Shown: positions 33,131-44,141, counted from the first letter of the stretch. The stretch is DNA of 64,000 nucleotides from Tetracentron sinense (GCA_015143295.1 CM026565.1:26172052-26236051); one strand, 5' to 3'. A program made the numbers and translations. The notes: a model not told the origin generated them from the letters alone.

Positions 33131-33440
33131 CAGGTAGGGGTCTGCCAAACCCCCCACTCCCATTGAGTGGCTTTAAAAAAAAAAAAGGAGGGTCGTGTTG
33201 CGTAAAGCCAGAAAAAAGAAGAGGAAGGGGAGCTTGGGGGCTTGGTCGTTCGATCCACGAACCCTAACCCTGAAGGGCTGCCCAAATGATCGCTCCACCC
33301 GAAAGACTGATGCCCTTCATTAATGATCGGCAACACCCCAGTGGATCTCTACCAATCTGATCGCCCGACCATCACATGATATGACACATTGCCCAATAGG
33401 TACCCCTATACCCTGTCAATGCCAGATGCTTTATGTTAAT
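33131..33440. other. Unassigned sequence with an A-rich run
   Basis: It contains a 12-nt A run near 33176 and G/A-rich DNA. I recognise no gene and no element termini. Confidence 0.4.
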
Positions 33441-33790
33441 CTGCTTGATGATATGTCAATGCCACACAACCACCAGCACAGTCACGTATTTAATCACTTG
33501 CCTGACTACACTCTTATACGAGTACACTCACTCACGACTTGCCCGAGTACACTCACTCCCAACTTGCCCGAGTACACTCTTGTACGACTACACTCACCCT
33601 TAACGTACCCGAGTACACTCTTGTACCAGTACACTCACTCCCGACATGCCCAAGTACACTCATACTCAACTTACCTGAGTACACTCTTGCATGAGTACAC
33701 TCACTCCCGATCTGCTCGAGTACACTTCTAGATGCCTGCCTTGCCCAAGTACACTCCTTGATGAATGCACTCCTGAACTGACACCCACAA
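33441..33790. repeat. Minisatellite of GCCCGAGTACACTC units
   Basis: About ten or more copies of (C)GAGTACACTC are separated by 10-30 bp, often with TTGTACGA or ACTCCCGACTT between. Spacing alternates between about 16, 25 and 41 bp. Frames across it are repeat artefacts. Confidence 0.8.
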
Positions 33791-33849
33791 GATGTACTCA
33801 ACATGTACACATGCACAAATGATTTCACCTATATACTTCAATAGTGTGT

Positions 33850-34085
33850 CCGGACAAGTCATGTTCGACCTTCACCCTAGTCATGTTTGACCTCCACCCT
33901 TTATTGTCATGTTCGACCTTCGCCTTATGGTCATGCTCGACCTTCGCCCTGTGGTCATGCTCGTCCTTTGTTCTATGGTCACGTTAGACCTTCGCCCTAT
34001 GGTCATGCTCGTCCTTTGCCCTGTGGTCATATTCAACCTTCACCCTATGGTCATGCTCGACCTTCGCTCTGGTCATGTTCGACAT
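33850..34085. repeat. ~25-bp minisatellite of GGTCATGCTCGACCTTCGCCCT units
   Basis: About nine units are in tandem, with changes such as CTCGTCCTTTG and TTCAACCTTCA. It follows the previous array directly. Confidence 0.85.
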
Positions 34086-34254
34086 GCCCTGGCCATCTAC
34101 CTGATATTCCTGACTGGAAAGACCTCCAACATCTGACTATGCTTTGTCAATCGATCAACGGTTACATGGTAAAATATCTCTATACTCTAGCTCATATGTC
34201 TATCTGCTGATTTCCTCGTTGGAGTGTCTTGATAGCTTGGACGATCGCCCACCT

Positions 34255-34370
34255 TACGAGGACGAACCCGAGCTGAACCAAGGATGAACTTGAGCTGAAC
34301 TAAGGACGAACCCGAGCTGAATCGAGGACGAACCTGAGCTGAACCGAGAACGAACCCAAGATGAACATCA
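34255..34370. repeat. ~22-bp minisatellite of GAACCCGAGCTGAACC units
   Basis: Five tandem units of (AG)GACGAACCCGAGCTGAA(C/T)C occur, with substitutions in the outer copies. Confidence 0.85.
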
Positions 34371-34504
34371 ACTCCTTCGAAGAGTGTGACATAAGACAAG
34401 GGTACAGATGACGCATGTCTACAGACGAGTGTACAAGACCTGAACCATACAGCCCATGATAGGTACTGTTAGCCCAAAAATTTCCATTTACTGCTATGTG
34501 CCGA

Positions 34505-35605
34505 ACCGACCTCTGATTTTATTTTAATATGACATCATTTATTCAACTTTAGTAGTTTAGTAAGACAAATTATTAAATTGATGGGCATATCAACTGCGTC
34601 ACCCCGAAGTGATTGAAATCTAAGTCTACCACATGGGGGGTTACACTCCTGCATCGTGAGAGGTGTACCTTGGCTTATAATTAATATAATTTTTATGCAA
34701 TGGTTTTAATATATCAAAAGATCATATCCTAAGATATTTTATGCTAAGGAAAGACGAGTGATTTCATTACCCTATTTTAACGTGTATCACTCGTGCCAAC
34801 CGAAGATAAGATTTGCCTAGGATTTGGTCCCTTGTATCTTTCTTCATTTTTGAGAGGGTACATGTCGCCACTCTCATTGTAATGTTTACACTATGATAAA
34901 ACTGAATTGAAGCATTAGGCACCAGTTACGAAGCTAGTGGTGGATTCAAACACCCTATATCCTCTCTCTCCTATATCACAAAACCCAGTAGTTAATAAAT
35001 TAATTAGAAGTCATCATTTAATTCTTATTTTACTTTAATTAAATTCAAATCAACTTTTCTCACATATTAATTTAGAATTAATCTCGATAATAAGGCAACG
35101 AAACTAGCACATTCCTCGGAGGTTCGACACCCTTACTAGTACTATTCTTCAAATTATTACTACAAAATGTATAATTAAATTGTGTAATGGCCAGTAGTAA
35201 CTTAGAATTTCCTTAAGAATAAAGGAAAAGAGAATCATCAAATCTAATTAGAAGGGAGAGGGAGGTGACCCTTCTCCTAAAGTCTCTTAACTGTCTCATA
35301 GAGGCACTGCTTCACCGGTGTCAACTCAAGCCCCAGGTTCTTGACCTTCTGGTTCGAAAACTTGTTTGGTTTCACCCTCGGCTTCACCTCATCCTTGCAC
35401 TTGCATCCACCCCAAAAACAAAAGACAAAAACTAAGTAATGACGACGTCATATCATAAAATGACAAACTGAATGAGTGGGACCAACAAGGGTTGTTCTTA
35501 GGGGGGTGATGGGCTTTTCAGGGTTGCCACCAATTATGACCGCCAATGCTAGCCTTTTGAACAATAAGGCAGCAAGTTGCCAAAATGCTAGCCTTTTGAC
35601 CAATG
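34505..35605 (-). pseudogene. Third CCR-like relic: 3' flank, exon 5 and part of intron 4
   Basis: 35244-35400 matches exon 5 of the two intact genes, followed leftward by their 3' flank (34505-34650) and rightward by intron 4 up to about 35605. The exon is broken. The acceptor CAG|G is changed to CAAG, which shifts the frame by one base. Within KSLQEKG the codon for Ser has become Arg and that for Gln has become TAG. Exons 1-4 are absent. 34660-35187 between flank and exon is unrelated sequence. The right end joins directly to the 3' flank of gene 2 at 35606, with a repeated 16-bp stretch at the junction. It is a deletion remnant of a third tandem copy. Confidence 0.85.
34660..35187. mobile_element. 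Unassigned insertion in the CCR relic flank
   Basis: It replaces the sequence present at 13160-13330 and 38590-38770 in the other two copies. AT-rich; I recognise no termini or target duplication. Confidence 0.3.
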
Positions 35606-35910
35606 CTATCCATACTACTTTTTAAGAACTCACAAACCCAATTGGGTGGCTAGGTATTCCTAAATTATTAATTTCATCAAATTAATTAAAATGAGATTGT
35701 ATTTTCATGGACTCAATTAATTTATTATGGGACTAAATTAATTTGGTTAATTTTGAATTAATTAATTCAAGAAATTCTAAAAGGGGTTGGTGCTCCATCA
35801 TCCGTCGAGTAGTATAAACTTGTAGAGATTGATCGGTTAAATTCGAGTTGAGTTGTATCGCAAAGATAAGGCTATTTTTCACTTTACATAAGAGGCTTTG
35901 ACTATCTTCA
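35606..35910. other. 3' flank of CCR-like gene 2, distal part
   Basis: It aligns with 12398-12710 of unit 1 (for example CATACTACTTTTTAAGAACTC). It continues after the solo LTR at 38129. Confidence 0.75.
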
Positions 35911-38123
35911 TGAAGGGAATCCAGATAAAAATTTGTGCGGAAAACTGGATCGCGATGATCTTTACACCATTGAAAGCAACTAATACTATATACAAGTTTT
36001 AGTCATATTACCTTGGTGAATGATGTTAACCGGTGAAGAAAAAACCAACTCAACCATCAGAACTCTTTGTAGAGATTTCTCGAAGAAATTCTCGAAACTC
36101 GATCTTTGTTCTTCACTATCCCCGCGAAGCTTTGGAATCTCCACTTGGTATTGTAGAAGCAAAGAGAAGAAGAAGAGATTGGTGTAGACTTTCTATCATC
36201 CAAAGCACTAAGGGTTCAAAAACCTAAGTCTTCAATCACTTTGGAGGGACCCTAGAAGCTCACGAAAATCCAAGGGGGTATTCCCTTGGGGCTCACGGTT
36301 TTGGAGAGGAGGAGAGAGAGAGAAAATTGAGAGAGATGAAGTGTTGTACGGTCATGGGGTGTTGGGGTATATTTATAGGATTTGAATCTTATCCTAATCC
36401 TTCTCCAATTACAACTTATCCCTTATGAATTATTAAATAATAATAACTCTTACTATTAATTAAATAATCTCCTAGTTTATCTATAACTACTTTAGTTATA
36501 AGAAACCTACTAATTTAGGAGTCCTTTTCTCAAAAGGATTCCCTAAATAATGGGATTAATCAACTCCCTCAAACCAAGGAGTCCTAATCAAATTAGGAAA
36601 CTATCCAAGGGGGGAGGGGGCGTGAGCTTCAATGGAGTCTTGGACTCCTAGTTGTGATACAATTCCAACTTCTTCTCCTTTAATCTTGCATTCCAAGTAT
36701 TGTAATCTAATTCCATTAAATAAGAAGTAATTATTTAATAATTATTCAATTAACAAAATCCTAATCCAATTAGGACTCTCCAATTGGACGCCCACCCTAG
36801 GGATTAAATCTCATGGGCTTGGGCCCATTAATAAGGTCCACTATTAAAGGGTTTTATGGATATGGGTCAAACTCATTTCCCCTTATATTGGGTTAGTTAA
36901 ATAATGATTAATACTATCCTTTAATTTAAATTAACAATTAATTTAAACCATACATTAACATTTAATCTATTTAATCAATGATTAACATTTAATCATTTAA
37001 ATACTTGATTAACATTTAATCAAATGTTTGAACTTGTATTTCTTATATGAGCATCTCCACAGATTGCTCTGGGACATTCAAACCCTGGCTTACCCAATGT
37101 TATCTCATTGACCCTAAATATGAATTACATCAGAATTGCAAGTGACGTGAGATATCTATATTGCAATTGAATCCCAGTGTAAGAACATTAACCTTTAAGG
37201 ATCCTGCCACATGAAATTTTTAATTCAATTAATCATTCTAATTACTTTATCTTTAATGGGCCTTCGAGATTATTTATACTATCTAACTCATAGCCCATTG
37301 CACATCATTCGGGTTTTCAAGACATTTAATTAAGGCATAAGAAACAATTACTCATGTAAAACATTTTGATAAAAACCTTTTGTAAGTATAATAAATTATA
37401 ATAAAAATATATTTCAAACTTATTTTGTTTCAAAATCACCAGATCAGGATTTAAGCTTAATCGACTGTCTTACCCAGAACTTGGATAATCTCTCAAATTA
37501 ATGATCATGGATTTCTTGTTTGAAATTCATAATGACTCGAATAGCTTTCTGACTATCCAACTGTCACTGTATCGTAATCCCTAAGGTAGAGAGTACTTTG
37601 GTGGAATCAAAACAGTCAGATTACTGCTTAGTTAATTATAAATGAACTCATCAGATCTAAGGATCATTGAAACAGGTCAATGTGAATAAGAGACCAATTA
37701 TCTGATAGTATGTTTATGCAAGAGGTCTCTCATTGCATGCAATCAGTTAGTGTACATTTAAGCACCCATATGTTGATGTATAGTCTCCACTACAATAGTT
37801 TGAGATAAAACTACATCTCAACTATTGAGAACATCTTAGCATTGTGGCAGCCATATAAGTAAAGTGTCCAGCTTCACCCATAGTTGTGACTATATAAGGT
37901 ATAAGGAACTGGAAAGCTATATCTGCCTGTGATAGTCCCATCACATAGCTTTCCTACAATATATCTTATGAACCTTTATCGATATGTCATATCGTATAGA
38001 TCATCTCATGATCATGGTCAATTACCCATAATGAATACACAATAGATAAAGAAAATGTCGCTATTAATCTAATTAATAAGAATCTTACAATCTAAATGAC
38101 TTTTCTGAGCATCATGTTTAACA
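35911..38123 (-). mobile_element. Solo LTR, copia-like (2213 bp), in the 3' flank of gene 2
   Basis: Plus-strand termini are TGAAGGGAATCC.. and ..ATGTTTAACA, with perfect 5-bp target duplications CTTCA at 35906-35910 and 38124-38128. The empty site in unit 1 reads CTATCTTCAAGAAAGACTC (12699 onward), proving insertion. On the minus strand a TATA box (CTATAAATAT, about 36368-36379) is followed by a CT-rich leader, the layout of an LTR promoter. Assignment to copia rests on general layout only. No internal domain is present. Confidence 0.92.
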
Positions 38124-38128
38124 CTTCA

Positions 38129-38822
38129 AAAAAGATTCTCTTTTAAGCGTCTCTCAACTTCGTGATTCATTTAAGTATACATGTTTATATATTATTTGTT
38201 ACTAAATTATTTATTTATCTAACTTTTGTAGAAGGATTTAGTAAGTAAATCCGTCAAACAATTCTAGCCGAATCGAATCAAACAAGGTTTAAGTTAAGCA
38301 CAGCTTGTTTAAACATTCAACCTTAAATAAAGCTTTGCTTGGTTGTTCGAACTTGAAATGGCAACTTGACTCGAATTGAGCTCACAAGCTTAGTTTTGCT
38401 TGAATGTAACCCTAGTAATAAGGCTACAAAGGCTATTCGTCAAATCGACCTCTGATTTGTTTTAACAAGACATCATTTATTCAACGTTAGTAGGTTAGTA
38501 AGACACATTATTAAATCGGTGGGCTTATCAACTGCGTCACCCTGAAGTGATTGAAAACCGAGTCTACCCCATGGGGAGATATATTCATGCATACTGTGGC
38601 ATTGAACATAATGGACAATCTGTTTCAGATTTAAATAATGTATTCCTTTGCAATGATCCAATAGGTTGTAATTGGTACAAATAATCAAACAACTTTGTAT
38701 TATTTCTTACAATTGGTATTATCATCATCATCATCATGGACCATGTATGAGTAAAATGACGGTGAGATAATAGTAGTAACTTAGAATTTTCTTAAGAATG
38801 AACGGAAAGAGAATCATCAAAT
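38129..38822. other. 3' flank of CCR-like gene 2, proximal part
   Basis: It aligns closely with 12705-13385 of unit 1. It contains the 3' UTR of gene 2. No further gene is seen. Confidence 0.7.
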
Positions 38823-41007
38823 CTAATTAGAAGGGAGAGGGAGGTGACCCTTCTCCTGAAGGCTCTTGACCGTCTCATAGAGGCACTGCTTCACCGGTGT
38901 CAACTCAAGCCCTAGGTTCTTGACCTTCTGGTTCGAAAACTTGTATGGTTTCACCCTCGGCTTCACCTCATCCTTGCACCTGCATCCACCCCAAAAACAA
39001 AAGACAAAAATTAAGAAATGACAACATTATATCATAAATGACAAACTAAATGAGTGGGACCAACAAGGCTTTTTCTTTGGGGGGGGGTGATGTGCTCATC
39101 AGGGTTGCCACCAATTATGACCATCAATGCTAGCCTTATGAGCAATAAGGCAGCAAGTGTTGTCTTATTCATTCTTTTGTGCAACATGTTAAAACAACCA
39201 TTACCTATTAGAGAAAACAGTAATATTACTTTAACAGTAATTAATAAAAAATAACACCATAAGGCCAATATTTTTTATATGCTAACTTTGTTGACATGGT
39301 GGGGTCTTGGTAAGTGGGAAGATGGATTAGTCGCACTAGGTGACGACACTCCCGTCTCCATGTCCTCTTGAATCAAAGTCCATTACGAGTCAAAATGGAA
39401 TAATGATTTTAATTGGAGTAGCAGTCGAAGTAGGACTACAGAAGAAGTTGTTGGAAAAAAAATTGTGGACCAAAGATATGGTTGGTAAGGGCATTAGGAT
39501 AATTGAAAGGAACCACTTATCTTTGACCAGCATGATAATGATAGACTTACTTGGTGGGGATTGGGTACTCCGGGAAGAACTTGGCCAGAATTTCGACTAC
39601 ATCGCCGCGATGAAGCACCCTCTCGGAGCAGAGGTACCTGCCGGAAGCCGACGGTGTCTCGTAGACAAGTAGATGAGCCAGTGCTACGTCCTTCACGTGG
39701 ACATATGCCTGGATCGAGTTCGCGTATGTCTTAGTAGACCCTGTTAGGTACTTCTGTATGTGAACAATGCTAGCATTAACAGTAGGTTGAAGCAATGGCC
39801 CCAGCACCAACACCGGGTTCACCACCACCAGATCCACCCCTCTCTCTCTTGCCACCTCCCACGCCGCCTTCTCCGCCACCGTCTTTGCGTAACAATACCA
39901 ATTCTGCCCATATCACCACCATTTCAGAACACCAACCATTTCAATTCAATAACAAAGGAAAGAAACAGAATGATCAATTATACCTTGGTGTTCTTGCAGA
40001 ACTCGAGGTCGCTCCAGCATGACTCGTCAACGATCACATCGGGGCTCCTATTAGGGTCCATGTATATGGCTCCGACAGTCGAAGTGAAGACTACGCGCCG
40101 AACTCCGGCTTCCGCTGCTGCGTTTATTATGTATTTGGTTCCGTTGATGGCTGGCTCTACCATTTGTTCCTTGAATTCAAGCACCAACAAGAATCTCATC
40201 ATCAATTCAATGGACAACTACTAAAAAAATCTCAAAAAGTAGAATACTCATATTAGAAACAAAGTTCTTCGATTTTTTCTAAGAGTTTGATTTCATTGAA
40301 TGATTAATTCACAAAGTATTTACAATCTTTGGAAAAAAATCATCATGAATTTTGCAAATTAAACACCAATTACTCATGACATTTTAAAAAAATAAAATGA
40401 AAAAATATCTAAAATGAAATATATTCGTTATAATTAGTAATCTTATTTCTTATTTTTGTTACACTAACACTCTCTCCAATTAAAAAAATTAAAAGGAGAG
40501 TGGTTCTTAAAAGAAATTAGTAATACTAGCATTAACCATTTTTCTAATTTATTTCCAATTTTTGCCAAAAGTTTACTAGACGCTTAATTCCCCAACTTGG
40601 ACTTAGTAACAATGTCCAGTAATGAAGATTGGAACTCACTGGATCATCGGTCACCGGAGAGGCGGTGTGAAAGACTCCGTCACATCCCCAGATTGCCTTT
40701 AGAAGGCTCTCGTAATCGAGAAGATCAGCTTTGCAGAGAACTAATCTCTCTTTAGCTCCTTCAAGCTCCTTCAAATGAGAATTTTTGGCATCATCTGTAA
40801 TATGAAAAAAATACTCGTAAGAATGGGAATCATCAGAGATTGATAAAAGAAAGGAAGAAAAGATGGAAACTGACCTGGGTTTCTAACCGTTCCTCTAACG
40901 GTATAACCTTTCTGTAAGAGAAGCTTAACGAGCCAGGAAGCAATGAAACCTCCGGCACCCGTAACGCACACGGTTTTGCCGGAAACTGAAGAGCTGTCGA
41001 TCGTCAT
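38823..41007 (-). CDS. CCR: Cinnamoyl-CoA reductase-like protein, copy 2 (five exons, 327 aa)
   Basis: Exons: 40875-41007, 40640-40794, 39984-40169, 39551-39903, 38823-38979. Each exon equals its counterpart in gene 1 in length, and introns differ by at most 8 bp. The predicted enzyme has the glycine motif [11 protein letters not shown], Arg38, Ser126 and Tyr161/Lys165 in NWYCYAK (Ala where CCR usually has Gly). It has the short C-terminus GHLPLPSN. The only amino-acid difference I find from gene 1 is Cys147 (DESCWSD, the usual CCR residue) instead of Tyr. I count about 17 synonymous differences, so both copies look constrained. The reaction is the same as for gene 1: NADPH-dependent reduction of hydroxycinnamoyl-CoA to the aldehyde. 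An in-frame upstream ATG at 41079 exists. The start at 41007 is preferred because it is shared with gene 1, where the upstream frame is closed. Confidence 0.94.
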
Positions 41008-41508
41008 CCTTATGTTTTCCGGCGAAGCTTTGATTAATCTCGACTCTCTTTCTCCTCGATAGTGATTAGGGAAATGCAAACATGTGCATTACAATTGATA
41101 GTATAAAGCGTATTTATAGGCGAGAAGGGAAACTATACTTATTAGTTTGGGTGGAGGATGGTTCCAGGATCTTTGCTTGATTGACTTGTTGACTGCATCC
41201 ATATGAGACCAAAGTTTAGCATTGTGAGCAGCCAGGAAGGGGTGGCAATATTACCCACGTGATATTTAGGATTAGGGTTGAGATTTTGGGCCGGGTTACT
41301 TTTTCTTAAGCCGTTTATAATTTGGCAGGATTCGGGTAAGATTTCTGTCATAATAAGTCAATTTAGTAATAATATACTTGGAAATGTTATGAATGACAAT
41401 ATTAATCACTACACTTTAAATATAAAGCGGAGCTCCCTTTTTACACACCCGGGTAGGTGGCAAATTGATAATGAAAATTAATATCTAATCACGAAGACTT
41501 TATCTTAA
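41008..41508 (-). promoter_or_regulatory. Promoter and 5' UTR of CCR-like gene 2
   Basis: A minus-strand TATA box CTATAAATA is at 41111-41119, 104-112 bp before the start codon as in gene 1. The G-box CACGTG of gene 1 is CATGTG here (41090-41095). Sequence 41120-41160 lacks about 25 bp present in gene 1 near 15705. At 41427-41450 a fragment of the AGCGGAGCTCC MITE family is present only in this copy. Confidence 0.6.
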
Positions 41509-41896
41509 TCTTTTACTATTATAATGCGAGAGGCAGCCGTAGATGATTTTTTCGAAATTCCCATACTACCCTTATCTAAAAACAAAACTTTTATTTAATG
41601 TTTGCTTTAATTCCCAAACTACCCCTTGTCTTTGATTTAATTTCGAAACTACCCTTGCTCATCTATGTATTATGAATCACAGCCCAATCGCGATTGAACA
41701 CAAGGAGAGTTCAATCGCACCCACGGGTTAACACGTGACCCTTTTAACTCCTATTAACTGTGGTTAACTTTTTCCCCTCGCTCTTATGTTCATCGTACAT
41801 GCCACTAGCGAGTTCAATCTCACCCTCGGGTTAACATGTATCCCTTTTAACTCCTTCCCCTCACTCTCACGTGCATCACACGTGCCACCCGCTAGT
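41509..41896. mobile_element. Helitron-like element 1 of a tandem pair (unit 2)
   Basis: It begins TCTTTTACTATTATAATGCG after A. It ends with a CACGTGCATCACACGTG hairpin, a spacer and GCTAGT, followed by T. TC start, CTAGT end, a hairpin upstream of the end and an A/T target are the Helitron hallmarks. It contains MITE sequence (GAATCACAGCC..) and no RepHel protein. Confidence 0.65.
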
Positions 41897-42173
41897 TATT
41901 ATAATATAAGTGGGAGGCGTAGCCTGATTTTTCTGAATTTCTTAAACTACCCTTATATAAAATAAAACTTTGATTCAATGTTTTACTTTAATGTGTTAAT
42001 GTTTTACTATAATTCCCAAACTACCCCTTATCAATGTAAAGAATAAAATCACTGCCAATTGTGATTGAACTCGGGGAGAGTTCAATCGCACCCACGGGTT
42101 AACACGTGTCCCTTTTAACTCTTATTAACTGTGATTAACTCCTTCCCCTCACTCTCACGTGCGAAGTGCTAGT
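41897..42173. mobile_element. Helitron-like element 2 of a tandem pair (unit 2)
   Basis: It abuts the previous element. TATTATAATATAAGTGGGAG lacks the first bases of the consensus start; the end is CTCACGTGCGAAGTGCTAGT. It corresponds to the single element at 16015-16292 in unit 1. Confidence 0.6.
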
Positions 42174-42320
42174 ATCTTTTAAACAACAAGGATTTTATGC
42201 AAGATTTATGTGAATCCCTTCACAAAATCTGATTTTGCCTTTTGAGCCCTTGGGAAAATGGTAGAGTCCCGGTAGAGAAGAGTAGCTAACAAAATTCTTT
42301 AGAACATTTGACCACCAGCC

Positions 42321-43217
42321 TATAGAATATTCTGATTTATTGTGAATAACCTAAGTGTTAAAATGACTCCTCATTGAGGATTATATAGAGATCATATAAG
42401 TCTCAATATTGAAACATAACCACGTCATAATTAAATCAAATCCTAATCAAATCTTCTAATCAAATATAATATTTGATACTATTCTATTTCAAATTCAAAT
42501 CTACCTCACCTTATTATACCACTCTGTATTTTTTAAACTTGTCTCTAATACTCTCCTGCAATTGCATGATCCTTTGTAAAAGATCTTGTAATTGTTACAA
42601 ATAAAAAATTAGCCCGCGACAATTGAGTTTTGTTGAAAATTCATCGAAAAATTCAATTGTACATATTGGTGGTCACCGTCAGTCTGTGAAAATTCATCAC
42701 TGTCGCATCTCGCTCATCTGAGAGTCTGTCAGAGCTGATGATCCACTAAAGCAAACTGTCATGATCTCTCCTAATAGTACATAAAGAGAAGTCATACAAT
42801 CGTTTGAAGAAAAAGGAAAAAAAAAAACTCGGAGGTATTAATGATAGAGAGATTTCAACTAGAATGGTGATAACTACAACTTTAGGGGGAAAAAAGGTTA
42901 ACCGGACGAGCAGCATTGCCGCCCGCTGGAAAAACAAGATTAAAAGAAAAAAAAATCAAAATAAGGTCTAATCTACCTACTCTGATACCATATAGAAATT
43001 CTGATTTATTGAGAATAACTTGAGTGATTACAATGACTCCTCATTGAGGATTATATAAAGATCATATGAGTCTCAACATTGAAACATAATCACATAATAA
43101 TCAAATCAAATCCTAATCAAATCTAATATTTGATACTATTCTATTTCAAATATACCCAGAGATGAGATGAGATACGTTTATTACACCACTCTGTATTCTC
43201 TAAACTTATCTCTCATA
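42321..43217 (-). mobile_element. TRIM-like miniature LTR element (unit 2), complete
   Basis: Direct repeats are at 42321-42550 and 42991-43217, about 230 bp each, both starting TATAGAA and ending near CACTCTGTATT..TCTC(T/A)ATA. The ~440-bp interior is non-coding. The minus-strand primer-binding site TGGTATCAGAG lies at 42980-42990 beside the right repeat. Flanks CAGCC (42316-42320) and CGGCC (43218-43222) are a probable target duplication. Confidence 0.78.
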
Positions 43218-43299
43218 CGGCCCCTTTAAAAAAAAATCAACAAGCAAATAAAATATAAGAGCAGAAAAAAAAAAGATTAATTTTGAGCCAAAGCTCTAC

Positions 43300-43453
43300 T
43301 TCATGGCGTTGAAGTGGAGCTCCCCTTTTTACACTAGGGTAGTGGCACAGTTGTAATTATTGGGAAAGGTTGGGACAATTTTGCCACACACATAATTACA
43401 ACATTGCCACCCTCACAATGTAAAAAGGGGAGCTCCGCTCAACGACGTGAAAC
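43300..43453. mobile_element. Foldback MITE with GGAGCTCCCCTTTTTACA arms
   Basis: The perfect 18-bp arms 43317-43334 and 43419-43436 are extended outward by GGCGTTGA and TCAACG. They are extended inward by GGT.GTGGC and GCCACC and by TTGTAATTA and TAATTACAA. It is absent from unit 1. Confidence 0.75.
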
Positions 43454-44141
43454 AGAGCTCCTCTTTGTATTTAAATTGGAAAAAAAAATCAATTACAATT
43501 AAAAGGAAAAACAGATCCCCTAAAGTTCCATCTTGATCAGAAGGCCACCCAAATTCTAATAGTTTGCCAGGGGTCATCATATTAGTACAAAAGTTCAATA
43601 TTTTTCCAGTCTTTTAGAAATCCAAAATTGAGTTAGCTTTAACTTGAGAGATTAATGGTGCCCAATTACTGTTAAAGGGGCATATGCCGCAACCATGTTA
43701 AACTTGATAGGGTCGTATTAGAAGAAAAAATCTATAATACTATTGTAAGCACCCAATTTTTACACCCCTATCTAACCATGGTTAAGTCCCTTAACCATGG
43801 TAATCCCCAGTCAAGACCCTTTACCCTAGGACAAACCCTAGTAGCCCTAAGTTAAACCCTAATCATAGTTAAACTTAACCCTAGGTGTAACCCTAACAAA
43901 CCCTAGGTTTCAACCCTAGTTAAGCCTAGCCCTAGCCTAGCCTAGTCCAAGCCCTAGTAAGCCCTAGGCCTTTAGGGCTTAAGCCCTAAAAACTCATGGA
44001 TCTCAGTTTGGGCCCAAGCAAGGGCCCATGAAATTCAAATAATCCCCCCCTGGTACTGCATGCTAGCCTGGGCCAGGCCTATTGGGTATTATCCAGGCTT
44101 GGTGGTAAACTCTTCGCCGACAACCCTGGTTTCTAAAGGAT

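Noticed and set aside
33381..34210. Open frames of 91-116 codons with repeated peptides
   Set aside because: They lie wholly within the minisatellite cluster.
33441..34370. CRISPR-like spacing of repeats and spacers
   Set aside because: The DNA is eukaryotic, the 'spacers' are themselves related, and repeat length and spacing are irregular; these are minisatellites.
39760..40224. 154-codon plus-strand frame across the CCR gene
   Set aside because: It is the antisense shadow of exons 3 and 4 of gene 2. Its conservation in gene 1 follows from constraint on the CCR frame.
41008..41079. Upstream in-frame ATG of CCR-like gene 2 (24 extra codons, [13 protein letters not shown]..)
   Set aside because: The extension is not open in gene 1 and lies between the TATA box and the conserved start. 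CCR proteins start close to the glycine motif.
43780..43990. CCCTAA-rich stretch resembling plant telomere repeat
   Set aside because: Units are irregular (AACCCTAG, AGCCCTAG) and belong to the 5' part of LTR B3. There is no run of the exact TTTAGGG heptamer.
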